From Variibacter gotjawalensis (GTDB lineage: Bacteria > Pseudomonadota > Alphaproteobacteria > Rhizobiales > Xanthobacteraceae): a DNA stretch of 64,000 nucleotides. Both the position numbers and the translations under genes were made by a program. This document shows, piece by piece, positions 11,637 to 18,898 of this stretch. A model generated the notes under the pieces. It searched no databases, had not been told where the DNA came from, and saw only the letters and a list, made by a program, of their open reading frames with translations. Positions within the stretch are counted from its first letter, which is position 1. The number at the start of each line of letters is the position of its first letter. The stretch covers positions 1,503,501-1,567,500 of the forward strand of contig NZ_AP014946.1 in the NCBI RefSeq assembly GCF_002355335.1, given 5' to 3'.

Positions 11637-11792
11637 TGGAGCGCCGGGAGGCGCCAGGGCGCCGACGAGCGCCCTTCAGAGCGGGTGGCGACCCGCTCTC
11701 ACGCCTCACGCGGACACCGACATTACTGCCGGGCCGCGCTTAGGAGGCGTGGGGTCCACATGACGCGGGACCCAGCGCCTCCCGGCGCTCCA
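11637..11792. repeat. 156-bp structured inverted-repeat element
   Basis: The element is bounded by a perfect 18-bp inverted repeat (TGGAGCGCCGGGAGGCGC at 11637-11654 and its complement at 11775-11792). Inside are further perfect hairpins: GGGCGC/GCGCCC at 11657-11674, GAGCGGGT/ACCCGCTC at 11679-11698, and GGGTCC/GGACCC near 11754-11773. The result is a branched fold closed by the outer stem. It lies in the 658-base gap between ribF and ileS (11352-12009), where I see no convincing gene. It may be a miniature mobile palindromic element or a structured RNA; the sequence alone does not decide. Confidence 0.6.
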
Positions 11793-11872
11793 CATACGGC
11801 CCCGCCTCTAGATGCGAGATCGTCATAGATATTTATTCCTATAAAAGAGCTAGGTCAAGCACTTCTCTCCGC

Positions 11873-11984
11873 CCTCATCCTGAGGAGGACCGCGTAGCGG
11901 TCCGTCTCGAAGGATGGGCGGCCTCGTCCTTCGAGACGCAATGCGTGCTGGCTTCGCCAGCCAGCATTGCTCCTCAGGATGAGG
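11873..11984. repeat. Rhizobial-type intergenic palindromic repeat
   Basis: Ends are a perfect 14-bp inverted repeat (CCTCATCCTGAGGA / TCCTCAGGATGAGG). The inside carries nested complementary segments: ACCGCGTAGCGGT, GTCTCGAAGGA paired with TCCTTCGAGAC, and GCTGGCTTCGCCAGC. This CTCATCCTGAGGA sequence is recognisable as a frequent intergenic repeat of Bradyrhizobium-like genomes. It lies just 3' of ribF. Confidence 0.65.
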
Positions 11985-12009
11985 CCGAGCTGACACGGAA
12001 TGAAGTGTT

Positions 12010-12996
12010 TTAGATCTGCTGGATCGAACGCGCAGCCGGGCGCGATTTGGCGTCGTCCTTCACGAGGATCGCGCGCGCTTTCGCGACATCGTCTTTCATC
12101 TGGACGATCAGCGGGTCGAGCCCGTTGAATTTGAGCTCCGGCCTGATCCAGCCCGCGAAGGCAACGTCGATCGTCTTGCCGTAGAGGTCGCCCGAGAAAT
12201 CGAAGATGTAAGTCTCGAGCAGCGGTGCGCCGTTGTCGAAGGTCGGGCGGCGGCCGAAGCTTGCGACACCGTCATGCGTCTTGCCGTCGATCGTCACGCG
12301 CACCGCATAGATGCCGTGGCGCAGTCCGCAGGCCGGATCGAGTTTCAGGTTCGCGGTCGGGAAGCCGAGATCGCGGCCCCGCTTCTCGCCGTGCTGCACG
12401 ACGCCGCTGACGAACCACGTATAGCCGAGCATCGCGTTGGCGTCGGCAATGCGGCCGTCGCTGAGCGCCGTGCGGATTTCGGTCGACGAGAAGGTCTGTC
12501 CGCCGGCGCGCTGCTGCGCCACGACCTCGACGGCGAAGCCGTGCTCTTTGCCCTGCGCGATGAGAAAGTCCGGCGAGCCGCCGCGGCCTTTGCCGAAATG
12601 AAAATCGTAACCCACGACGGCGCCGTGGATCGCAAGATGTTTGACGAGGATGTCGCGAACGAACTCTTCCGCCGTCAGCGACGCGAAGGCCTTGTCGAAG
12701 GTCAGCACGATCGCGCCGTCGAGGCCGGTCGCGGCGAGCACCTGCAGCTCGGTGTTGCCGTCGGTAAGCCGGAACATCGGCACGTCGGGCCGGAAAAACA
12801 CGCGCGGATGCGGATCGAAGGTGAGCACGACGGCGGGCGCTTTTAACGTTGCGCCGAGTGCGCGCGCCGCATCGATCACGGCGCGATGGCCGCGATGCAC
12901 GCCGTCGAAATTCCCGATGGCGACGACAGCGCCGGAGAGCGCGCTGCCGGCCGGCGGCAGTCCGCGCGAAACGAGGAATGGCTTGGTTGCACTCAT
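12010..12996 (-). CDS. ribF: Bifunctional riboflavin kinase / FAD synthetase
   Basis: Converts riboflavin to FMN and FMN to FAD; 328 residues. The N-terminal nucleotidyltransferase domain (about 20-180) carries the HxGH-type motif NFDGVHRGHR at residues 29-38 and the YDFHFGKGRGG segment near 130. The C-terminal flavokinase domain (about 188-310) shows GRDLGFPTANL near 210 and GVASFGRRPTF near 246. Length and order match the bacterial fusion. Cytoplasmic. It is on the same strand as ileS, a frequent neighbour, but is separated from it by repeats. Confidence 0.97.
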   Translation of the reverse strand: MSATKPFLVSRGLPPAGSALSGAVVAIGNFDGVHRGHRAVIDAARALGATLKAPAVVLTFDPHPRVFFRPDVPMFRLTDGNTELQVLAATGLDGAIVLTFDKAFASLTAEEFVRDILVKHLAIHGAVVGYDFHFGKGRGGSPDFLIAQGKEHGFAVEVVAQQRAGGQTFSSTEIRTALSDGRIADANAMLGYTWFVSGVVQHGEKRGRDLGFPTANLKLDPACGLRHGIYAVRVTIDGKTHDGVASFGRRPTFDNGAPLLETYIFDFSGDLYGKTIDVAFAGWIRPELKFNGLDPLIVQMKDDVAKARAILVKDDAKSRPAARSIQQI

Positions 12997-13017
12997 GGTG
13001 CCACGAACTCGGCGCGC

Positions 13018-13156
13018 TCCCTCCCCCGGAAAGGGGGAGGGTTGGGGAGGGGGTCACGTAGCGATGACCGGAGCGGGTCATACAGCGACGACCGAGTTGA
13101 CGAAAGACCCCCTCCCGCCGCTTCGCGTCGACCTCCCCCTTGCAGGGGGAGGTGGG
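13018..13156. repeat. Paired CCCTCCCCC hairpin repeat
   Basis: Two strong hairpins sit at the ends: CCCTCCCCC/GGGGGAGGG near 13019-13041 and ACCTCCCCC/GGGGGAGGT at 13131-13153. An inner complementary pair (GGGGAGGGGGTC near 13045 and GACCCCCTCCC near 13106) lets the whole unit fold as one long stem. It fills the gap between ribF and the HAD gene. The same architecture recurs at 14110 and 20814. Confidence 0.6.
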
Positions 13157-13183
13157 TGCCCGGGACTTGCGCCGAGCGCTCGC

Positions 13184-14056
13184 TCACCACTTCAGCGCCT
13201 GCATGACGGCGCGCGGGTGAACGCCCGACACCGCGAAGAGGCTGGCGAGTTTCTCAAGCTCCGGAGAATCGCGATGGCCGAGCTCTTCGGCATGAATGCC
13301 GGAGGTGACGAACACGCAATCGATGCCGGCATCGGCCGCGCCTGTGAGGTCGGTGCGCACCGAGTCGCCGACCGCGACGATGCGTTTGCGATCGACCTTG
13401 GCGTGACGCATCTCTTCCGCGACCGCGTGCGCGAGATCGTAAACCGGCGCGTGCGGCTTGCCGGCATACATCACGGGCCCGCCGAGCTTCTCGTAGAGAT
13501 CCGCGATCGCTCCCGCGCAGTAGACGAGCTTGTCGCCGCGCTCGACGACGAGATCCGGGTTGGCGCAGATCATCGGCATATGCCGGCGCAGCATTTTTTC
13601 CAGCGTCGGGCGATAGTCGTCCGGCGTTTCGGTCTCGTCGTCGAAGAGGCCCGAGATGACCACATAGTCGGCTTCGTCGATCAGCTCCATACGCGGCGCA
13701 TCGAGCCCGCCGAACAGTCCGTGATCGCGTTCCGGCCCGATGTGGAACACCGGCACGCCGGCGCGCTTGCCGATCTCCGCAACCGTGATGTCGCCGGACG
13801 TCACGACGCGATCGTAGGCTTCGCGCGGCACGTTCAGCGCATCGAGCTGCGCGACGAGCCGATCGCCGGGACGCGGCGCATTGGAGAGAAGGATGACGGT
13901 GCCGCCGGCTGCGCGGAAGCGCGTCAGCGCATCGCAAGCGTCTGGCCAGGCGGCGGAGCCGTTGTGAACGACGCCCCAGACATCGGAAAAAACAACGTCG
14001 TATGCGGGCGCGAGCGTTGCGAAATGATCGGTGAGGGAAAGTCTGGGAATGGTCAT
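13184..14056 (-). CDS. HAD-superfamily class IIA hydrolase (TIGR01459-type)
   Basis: Cytoplasmic HAD-fold phosphatase; 290 residues, the usual length for the TIGR01459 alphaproteobacterial group. Motif I is DVWGVVHNG at about residues 25-33. The first Asp nucleophile is present, but the second acid of the DxD pair is Trp, as is common in this subgroup. Motif II is ILLSNAP near 55, the class IIA cap is in the middle, and motif III/IV is VAVGDSVRTDLTGAADAGID near 226-246. Substrate unknown; relatives include NagD and p-nitrophenylphosphatases. Flanked on both sides by hairpin repeats. Confidence 0.9.
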   Translation of the reverse strand: MTIPRLSLTDHFATLAPAYDVVFSDVWGVVHNGSAAWPDACDALTRFRAAGGTVILLSNAPRPGDRLVAQLDALNVPREAYDRVVTSGDITVAEIGKRAGVPVFHIGPERDHGLFGGLDAPRMELIDEADYVVISGLFDDETETPDDYRPTLEKMLRRHMPMICANPDLVVERGDKLVYCAGAIADLYEKLGGPVMYAGKPHAPVYDLAHAVAEEMRHAKVDRKRIVAVGDSVRTDLTGAADAGIDCVFVTSGIHAEELGHRDSPELEKLASLFAVSGVHPRAVMQALKW

Positions 14057-14109
14057 TACTAAATCTCTCGCAGCTCCCCGCCAAAATCGGCGCTGCGATT
14101 CTTGCGTTC

Positions 14110-14208
14110 TCTCCCCCCTTGCGGGGGAGAGACAGAGAGGGGGGTAATACTAGCTCCGATTTCGCGGCTCACCCCCCTCCCTGTCCCTCCCCCGCAAGGG
14201 GGGAGGGA
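14110..14208. repeat. Paired CCTCCCCC hairpin repeat (second copy of the class)
   Basis: Left hairpin TCTCCCCC/GGGGGAGA at 14110-14130 and right hairpin CCCTCCCCCGCAAGGGGGGAGGG at 14185-14207, with complementary AGAGAGGGGGG and CCCCCCTCCCT segments between. Located between the aminotransferase stop and the HAD start on the minus strand. Confidence 0.6.
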
Positions 14209-14268
14209 ACCAAGGAGCCGAGAGGTATGAGCGAACACGGACACTAAAGTAAGTTAGAGATAAGTCCC

Positions 14269-15615
14269 TTACATCACGGCCTTGATGACGCGGCGGGTCT
14301 TGTCGACCATCTCGTCGATCTGGGCTTCGGTGACGATCAGCGGCGGCGACATCGCGAGGGTGTCGGCCATGCCGCGCAGCATGATGCCTTCCTCGTGGAA
14401 GCCGTGGCCCATCGCTTCGTAGCCGCGCTTGCCGAATGCATCCGGCTTCGACGCGAGATCGATGCCGACCGTGAGGCCGACCTGGCGGATGTCGAGCACG
14501 CCCGGCTCGTCCTTGAGCGACATGACGGCGTCGGCCCAATACGGCTCGAGCTTCTTGGCGCGATTGAAGAGATCTTCGTCGCGATAGACGTTGAGCGTCG
14601 CGAGGCCGGCCGCGCAGGCGAGCGGATGCGCCGAGTAGGTGTAGCCATGGAAGATTTCCGGCATATGCTCGGGGCCGTTCATGAACGCATTGTAGATTTC
14701 GTCGCGCACGACGATGCCGCCCATCGGCACCGAACCCGACGTCACGCCCTTCGCGAAGGTCATGATGTCCGGCGTCACGCCGTAACGCTCGGCCGCGAAC
14801 GCCGCACCGAGCCGGCCGAAGCCCGTGATGACTTCGTCGAAGATCAGCAGGATGCCGTACTTGTCGCAGATCTGGCGCAGGCGCTGCAGATAGCCCTTCG
14901 GCGGAGGCAGCACGCCGGTCGAACCCGACATCGGCTCGACGATGACGGCTGCGATCGTTGCGGCGTCGTGCAGTGCGACGATCTTCTCGAGATCGTCGGC
15001 AAGGTGGGCGCCCCACTCGGGTTCGCCCTTCGTGAACTGCTGATGCTCGCGATTGTAGGTGTGCGAGAGGTGGTCGACGCCCGGCAGCATCGCGCCGAAA
15101 AAGCGGCGATTGGCGACCATGCCGCCGACCGAGATGCCGCCGAAGCCGACGCCGTGATAACCGCGCTCGCGGCCGATCAGGCGCGTGCGCGAGTCCTGGC
15201 CCTTGGCGTGGTGATACGCGATGGCGACTTTCAACGCTGTGTCGACCGCTTCCGAACCGGAATTGGTGAAGAATACGTGGTCCATCGTCTTCGGTGCGAG
15301 ATCCGCGATGCGGCTCGCAAGTTCGAACGACATCGGATGCGCGAACTGGAAGGCCGGCGCGTAGTCGAGTTCGGCAGCGCTCTTCTGGATCGCTTCGACG
15401 ATCGGCTTGCGGTTATGGCCGGCGTTGACGCACCAGAGAGCCGCCGAGCCGTCGATGATGGCGCGGCCTTCCGGCGTGTAATAGTGCATGTCCTGCGAGC
15501 GCGAGATGAGCCGCGGCTTCGCCTTGAACGAACGGTTCGGCGTGAACGGCATCCAGAACGCTTCGAGGTCGTTCGGCACTGCCACGGTTTGATCTTGTTT
15601 CTTGGCCAGCGACAT
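14269..15615 (-). CDS. Class III aminotransferase, omega-amino acid:pyruvate type
   Basis: PLP-dependent transaminase, probably using beta-alanine or another omega-amino acid with pyruvate as acceptor; 448 residues. The start region FWMPFTPNRSFK is characteristic of omega-amino acid:pyruvate aminotransferases. PLP-site residues seen are NSGSEAVDTALK at 118-129, GYHGVGFGG at 152-160, the Asp of FDEVITGFGR at 260, and the Schiff-base Lys289 in FAKGVTSG. Cytoplasmic. No obviously linked pathway genes. Other class III enzymes accept polyamines or related amines, so substrate is inferred from family resemblance. Confidence 0.9.
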   Translation of the reverse strand: MSLAKKQDQTVAVPNDLEAFWMPFTPNRSFKAKPRLISRSQDMHYYTPEGRAIIDGSAALWCVNAGHNRKPIVEAIQKSAAELDYAPAFQFAHPMSFELASRIADLAPKTMDHVFFTNSGSEAVDTALKVAIAYHHAKGQDSRTRLIGRERGYHGVGFGGISVGGMVANRRFFGAMLPGVDHLSHTYNREHQQFTKGEPEWGAHLADDLEKIVALHDAATIAAVIVEPMSGSTGVLPPPKGYLQRLRQICDKYGILLIFDEVITGFGRLGAAFAAERYGVTPDIMTFAKGVTSGSVPMGGIVVRDEIYNAFMNGPEHMPEIFHGYTYSAHPLACAAGLATLNVYRDEDLFNRAKKLEPYWADAVMSLKDEPGVLDIRQVGLTVGIDLASKPDAFGKRGYEAMGHGFHEEGIMLRGMADTLAMSPPLIVTEAQIDEMVDKTRRVIKAVM

Positions 15616-15725
15616 GGCGCCTCTCCGTCGGTTTCAAGCGGGAAAACGTTAAGACAGAGCGTTAGCAGACAAACGGTCGCCCTCGCAATGTGCGAACGCG
15701 CGCGGCAGCCGCGCGAAGGCATGAG

Positions 15726-15754
15726 AAAAGCGGCGCTCGCTTGGCGACGCCGCT
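15726..15754 (-). terminator. Rho-independent terminator for the two small membrane ORFs
   Basis: On the minus strand AGCGGCG...CGCCGCT forms a 7-bp stem (15729-15735 with 15748-15754), extended internally by a TCGC/GCGA pair, and is followed by TTTTCTC. It lies about 30 bases after the stop codon of the 37-residue ORF ending at 15785, which supports that ORF being expressed. Confidence 0.65.
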
Positions 15755-15784
15755 CACCAGATCAGCAGGTTTCGGATGGTCGGC

Positions 15785-15898
15785 TTAGAAGCGCGAAGCG
15801 ACCGCGTCGCTGACCATCACGGCCGCAACCAAGAAGACGATGGCAGTGGTGCTGCCGAGCAGCCAACCGATCAGTTGCAGGCGGGTTTTATCGACCAT
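15785..15898 (-). CDS. Small single-pass membrane protein (37 aa)
   Basis: ATG 15898 to TAA 15785, 37 residues beginning MVDKTRLQLIGWLL. After five charged or polar residues there is one hydrophobic helix of about 22 residues (roughly 8-30), and the chain ends SRF. A GAGAG sequence about 15 bases upstream overlaps the stop of the preceding small ORF, consistent with a two-gene message. A U-tract terminator follows 30 bases downstream. I cannot name a family; size and topology resemble small subunits or regulators of membrane complexes. Confidence 0.5.
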   Translation of the reverse strand: MVDKTRLQLIGWLLGSTTAIVFLVAAVMVSDAVASRF

Positions 15899-15916
15899 GA
15901 CGGATACTCGGTACTC

Positions 15917-16045
15917 TCAAGAGTTCGGTTCGTTGGCGCCGGCTCTCCAGAGGAGAAGCGTGGCGAGGATGAGGACAGCGAAGACGGCGCTGGCAATCGG
16001 GAAAATCAACATGGCGGCGACAGTGATCCAACTTCGTTGATGCAT
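15917..16045 (-). CDS. Small single-pass membrane protein (42 aa)
   Basis: ATG 16045 to TGA 15917, 42 residues beginning MHQRSWITVAAM. A basic start is followed by a long hydrophobic stretch (about residues 6-33) and a polar tail AGANEPNS. It lies 18 bases upstream of the second small ORF on the same strand, and both precede a shared terminator. No clear ribosome site is seen for this ATG. Not recognised as a family. The paired arrangement and clean membrane topology are the main support. Confidence 0.45.
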   Translation of the reverse strand: MHQRSWITVAAMLIFPIASAVFAVLILATLLLWRAGANEPNS

Positions 16046-16102
16046 AGATAACGATTCGCTGTTTCGAGAAGTTGTCTCGGCATATTTCTGTTCCGAAATG
16101 TG

Positions 16103-16146
16103 CGTTAACGCGGGCGCTGATTGTTTGGGCAGTCGTTAACGCGGGC
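16103..16146. promoter_or_regulatory. Direct repeats between divergent genes, possible operator
   Basis: The 13-mer CGTTAACGCGGGC occurs at 16103-16115 and again at 16134-16146, a 31-base period equal to about three helical turns. The sites lie between the divergent starts of the small membrane ORFs (16045) and the DUF1236 gene (16221). This spacing suits a dimeric or cooperative DNA-binding protein. The rest of the 605-base stretch 15616-16220 holds only the two small ORFs and their terminator. Confidence 0.4.
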
Positions 16147-16220
16147 AGGCCTGCGGCGATGCGCCATGCAACCGACCTCGGCGTCCCTGCGTTGCCCCTG
16201 GGGTAATGAAGGAGAGCGCC

Positions 16221-16595
16221 ATGAGTGAAGACCGCAAATTCGACCTAAGCCGCCGGACGGCGCTCATTTTGGTTGTGATTTCGCCGTCTCTGGCTTGGGC
16301 GCAGAGCGCAACGCCGGATGCCGAGGGTGATTTGCGACTCACGCCGGCCCAGCGCGACCTCATTTATTCGAGCATTTCGAACCAAAAGCACGTCAGTACG
16401 GCCACCCCGCCGACTTGGCAGCCGAAAATCGGCGATACGGTGCCGCAAGGCGTCGAAGTGATCGCGATGCCGCCCGCGCTGACGGAAGCGATTCCTCAGG
16501 TAAAAGGGTATAGCTGTGCGTTTGTGGGTGGGCAGGTGATCATTATTCAGACCGAGAAGCGCACGGTGGTCGAGCTGATCACGCAGAAGGCGTGA
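16221..16595 (+). CDS. DUF1236-type periplasmic protein
   Basis: 124 residues from ATG 16221, chosen because AAGGAGAG precedes it at proper distance; an ATG at 16206 overlaps that site. A signal peptide with a twin-arginine-like RRTALILVV core ends near AWA-QS. The mature part has LRLTPAQRDLIYSSI, IGDTVPQGVEVIAMPP, then VIIIQTEKRTVVELI, the layout of the rhizobial DUF1236 domain. Function of DUF1236 is unknown. Monocistronic in appearance, with a palindromic repeat downstream. Confidence 0.78.
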   Translation: MSEDRKFDLSRRTALILVVISPSLAWAQSATPDAEGDLRLTPAQRDLIYSSISNQKHVSTATPPTWQPKIGDTVPQGVEVIAMPPALTEAIPQVKGYSCAFVGGQVIIIQTEKRTVVELITQKA

Positions 16596-16623
16596 GCGTC
16601 GCCCGCTAGCAAAGCCTTTCGGT

Positions 16624-16716
16624 CGTCATGGCCCTTCTTGTCCGGGCCATCCACGTCTTACTTCCTCGCTGGCCCAGCCAAGACGTGGATGGCCCGCATG
16701 AAGCGGGCCATGACGG
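16624..16716. repeat. GTCATGGCCC palindromic repeat, copy 1
   Basis: Imperfect inverted element: CGTCATGGCCC...GGGCCATCCACGTCTTA on the left and AAGACGTGGATGGCCCG...CGGGCCATGACGG on the right. The same sequence recurs at 31031-31120, and half of it at 45843-45873. It is recognisable as an intergenic palindrome abundant in Bradyrhizobium and Rhodopseudomonas relatives. Confidence 0.7.
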
Positions 16717-16743
16717 AGTTCTGATCGTTAAACCCCTCAGCAC

Positions 16744-16780
16744 AAAAGAAAAACCCGGATCGGGGGCATCCGATCCGGGT
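16744..16780 (-). terminator. Rho-independent terminator of the 76-aa gene
   Basis: Perfect 11-bp stem ACCCGGATCGG (16753-16763) / CCGATCCGGGT (16770-16780). On the minus strand it is followed by TTTTCTTTT. It sits 35 bases beyond the stop of the small protein ending at 16815. Confidence 0.85.
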
Positions 16781-16814
16781 CAGGAAGTCTGGAGGTAGTG
16801 TAGGCTTACAGGTA

Positions 16815-17045
16815 TTACTGAACCGTACGGGCCGGGGCAGCGGCGACGGTGCAGGTCGGGGACGCCGCTTTCGACGGGTCCGAGCAGTTGATCGCGCGGT
16901 GCACGGTGGGGCTAGCCACCTGAGCGCCGGCGACAGTCGGGTTACGCGAAGCGGTCTGCGCCAGCGCGACGATGATCGTCAGCGCAATGAGGGGCAGCGC
17001 GAGAAACCGCGGCGAGAAGATCGTTTGGGGCGACAGTTGGAACAT
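16815..17045 (-). CDS. Small secreted or membrane-anchored hypothetical protein (76 aa)
   Basis: 76 residues. The N-terminus has a hydrophobic segment near 14-30 (FLALPLIALTIIVALA) that could be a signal peptide or single anchor. The remainder is Ala/Thr/Pro-rich with cysteines in INCSDPSKAASPTCTV, possibly one disulfide. Not recognised. A strong terminator directly downstream and its own upstream gap support a genuine monocistronic gene. AGGGA about 10 bases upstream of the ATG may be the ribosome site. Confidence 0.6.
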   Translation of the reverse strand: MFQLSPQTIFSPRFLALPLIALTIIVALAQTASRNPTVAGAQVASPTVHRAINCSDPSKAASPTCTVAAAPARTVQ

Positions 17046-17198
17046 TGTGACGGTCCCTGTGGCTCGGTGGCCTGTTGTCCCCTTTATGAGCCGCTCCCGT
17101 TTCGGCCGAATGTCGTCAATGTTTCCGGAACGTTTCAGCGAACGATTTTTGAATCTTTTTCGCGTGAAAGTTGTCTCGGCTTGGGAAACGCCAAAAAG

Positions 17199-17229
17199 AA
17201 AGAGCGCCAGGCGGGGCCGGGCGCTCTTT
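17199..17229 (-). terminator. Terminator, usable in both directions
   Basis: Stem AAAGAGCGCC (17199-17208) / GGCGCTCTTT (17220-17229). It has TTTTATT on the plus strand and TTTCTTTTTGG on the minus strand. It lies 25 bases past the end of the minus-strand coiled-coil gene ending at 17254, its likely user. Confidence 0.75.
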
Positions 17230-17253
17230 TATTCTTTCGCGGGATAAAGCGGG

Positions 17254-17652
17254 TTAACCGCGGTCGCGTGGCGGCGTTACGGCCGTCTTCCACTGGCCCA
17301 TGCTGTCCAAAATCACTTTGGCGGACGACATCGCGGCCTGGCTGACCTGCGCATAATTGGCGATCTCGCGCTGGACGCGTTCGCCTTCGGACTTGAGATA
17401 ATCGCGAACGACGGTCAGCTCGCTGATCAGCTGGTCGAGCTCCTTGATCGACGTGCCGCCGACGCGCTCGATCAGCGCGTTGAGGTTCTGCGGCTGATTC
17501 TCTGGCTGCTCCCGGCGCGGCGTCTGCACGTCGCGGCGAACGAAGTCGCGGATTTCGCCCTCGACATTGGCAACCATGGCGGCTGCCTCTTCGGGAGAGC
17601 GGTTAGGCTCTTCGGTCCGAGCCGGCTTCTGCCCCGGATTGGGTGTGTTCAT
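17254..17652 (-). CDS. Conserved hypothetical protein, helical
   Basis: 132 residues, strongly hydrophilic. A Pro/Glu/Arg-rich N-terminal half (residues 1-55, probably disordered) is followed by an amphipathic helical half (about 57-122: LNALIERVGG, IKELDQLISELTVVRDYLKSEGERVQREI) likely to form a coiled coil. No signal peptide. ATG 17652 has an AAAGGAGA ribosome site 8 bases upstream. A terminator follows directly. Family not recognised. Phasin-like or scaffold roles would be guesses. Confidence 0.68.
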   Translation of the reverse strand: MNTPNPGQKPARTEEPNRSPEEAAAMVANVEGEIRDFVRRDVQTPRREQPENQPQNLNALIERVGGTSIKELDQLISELTVVRDYLKSEGERVQREIANYAQVSQAAMSSAKVILDSMGQWKTAVTPPRDRG

Positions 17653-17872
17653 TTAAATCTCCTTTGCCCCATGAAGTCGCGGCTCGCCGTTGGTGAGGAG
17701 CCGCCCGTCCGCGGTTCGCGCACGCATCGCTGCGCCCGTAACCGCTATCGTCCCCGTTATCTGCCCGGCATCCGGCCCATTGTGTCCCCTGGCCGGCAAC
17801 TTCACACCAGCGTGACAATTTTTTTGCAGCAACATTGCGGCGGTGACCGAACGCCACCCGCATTATGAGCGG

Positions 17873-18310
17873 CTATTTCTTCGCCTTTCGTTGCCGTGCG
17901 CGCTTTTTCTTCTCGGTCATCTCGCCGTAGCGCATGCCTTCGAGCTTGAGCCCGTCCGGGTCGCGGAAGAAAACCGCGTAATAATCCTCATAATATTCGT
18001 CCGGCGGATCGACGATTTCGGCCTTCTTCTTTTCGAGGAAAGCGCCCAGCGCATCGACATCCTTCCGGCTGCGCAGCTGGAAGGCATAGTGATGGAAGCC
18101 GACATCGCCCTCGCGAAACTTCCGCGCGCCGGACTTTGCCTCGCTGATCCAGTAGCGGGTTTTGCCGTTGGTCCAGCCGATCATGCCCGTGTACTCGTCG
18201 AGCACTTTGAAACCGAGGAAGTCGAACAGGGCGCCGTAGAACGCCTTCGACTTTGCGAAATCGGAAACCCGGATGACGAGGTGGTCGATGCCGACGACGC
18301 GGGATGGCAT
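17873..18310 (-). CDS. VOC-family (glyoxalase/bleomycin-resistance fold) protein
   Basis: 145 residues with one VOC module pair. It starts GIDHLVIRVSDFAKSKAFY (metal-ligand His near residue 9), has GFHHYAFQL near 70 with a second His, and ends FFRDPDGLKLEGM near 113-125, where Glu is the usual third ligand. These motifs fit a metal-dependent dioxygenase or lyase fold. A Lys/Arg-rich tail (EKKKRARQRKAKK) is unusual for the family. Cytoplasmic. Substrate unknown. The 220-base gap upstream of 17653 shows no gene I can support. Confidence 0.85.
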   Translation of the reverse strand: MPSRVVGIDHLVIRVSDFAKSKAFYGALFDFLGFKVLDEYTGMIGWTNGKTRYWISEAKSGARKFREGDVGFHHYAFQLRSRKDVDALGAFLEKKKAEIVDPPDEYYEDYYAVFFRDPDGLKLEGMRYGEMTEKKKRARQRKAKK

Positions 18311-18496
18311 GTTTATGTCCTGGATGCGCGAGTTGAAGCTCCCCGACGATCAACGATGCTTTGCCCCGGCCGTTCCGGCTTCTGCGTGACCGCCCTTAAG
18401 GTTGACGGGAAAATACGCCGCCCGACAGCCGAGCCAGCTCTGGCCACCTCATGAAACGCGGCCCTATAGTACCTCTCCCGCTAGAGAGGAAAAACA

Positions 18497-18790
18497 ATGA
18501 AGAAACTCGCAATTCTGTCGCTCGTCGCCGCCGCCCTGATGTCGGCCTCGCCGGCCTCGGCTCAGAAGCTCGATCTCTCCACCGTGAAGTGCAAGGAGTT
18601 CATGACCTCGGGTCCGGAGAACATCGCCTTCATCATGATGTGGCTGCAGGGCTACTACAGCGACGAAGACGCATCCCCGATTGTCGACTTCGATAAGATG
18701 AAGGAAGCCATCGCCAAGATGGGCGAGTACTGCACGAAGAATGCTGACAACGGGCTGATCACCGCAGCCGAAGAAGTCCTGCAGAAGTAA
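18497..18790 (+). CDS. HdeA/HdeB-like periplasmic acid-stress chaperone
   Basis: 97 residues with a signal peptide (MKKLAILSLVAAALMSASPASA-QK, cleavage near residue 22). The mature 75 residues have two cysteines (TVKCKEF near 32 and GEYCTKN near 75), as in HdeA/HdeB, where the disulfide is required for chaperone activity at low pH. Central IAFIMMWLQGYYS matches rhizobial HdeA-like proteins. An AGAGGAAA ribosome site precedes the ATG. Acid-chaperone function is inferred from family. Confidence 0.82.
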   Translation: MKKLAILSLVAAALMSASPASAQKLDLSTVKCKEFMTSGPENIAFIMMWLQGYYSDEDASPIVDFDKMKEAIAKMGEYCTKNADNGLITAAEEVLQK

Positions 18791-18898
18791 CGAGCGTCAC
18801 GAAGCAGCCATGAAGGCCGCTTAAGCGGCGCCATCCATTCTGCGAACGACGGCCAACCGCGCGGCACTTCCGCGCGCGCGTCCGCGTCCGCGCTGTGT

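Noticed and set aside
12641-14062. 473-residue plus-strand ORF over ribF and the HAD gene
   Set aside because: It crosses hairpin repeats and the opposite strands of two recognised genes, and has no domain.
16624-16716. Possible terminator from the long palindrome after DUF1236
   Set aside because: It matches a multi-copy repeat and lacks a U-tract.
17653-17863. Short minus-strand ORFs upstream of the coiled-coil gene
   Set aside because: No ribosome site or family support; the region is better read as leader.
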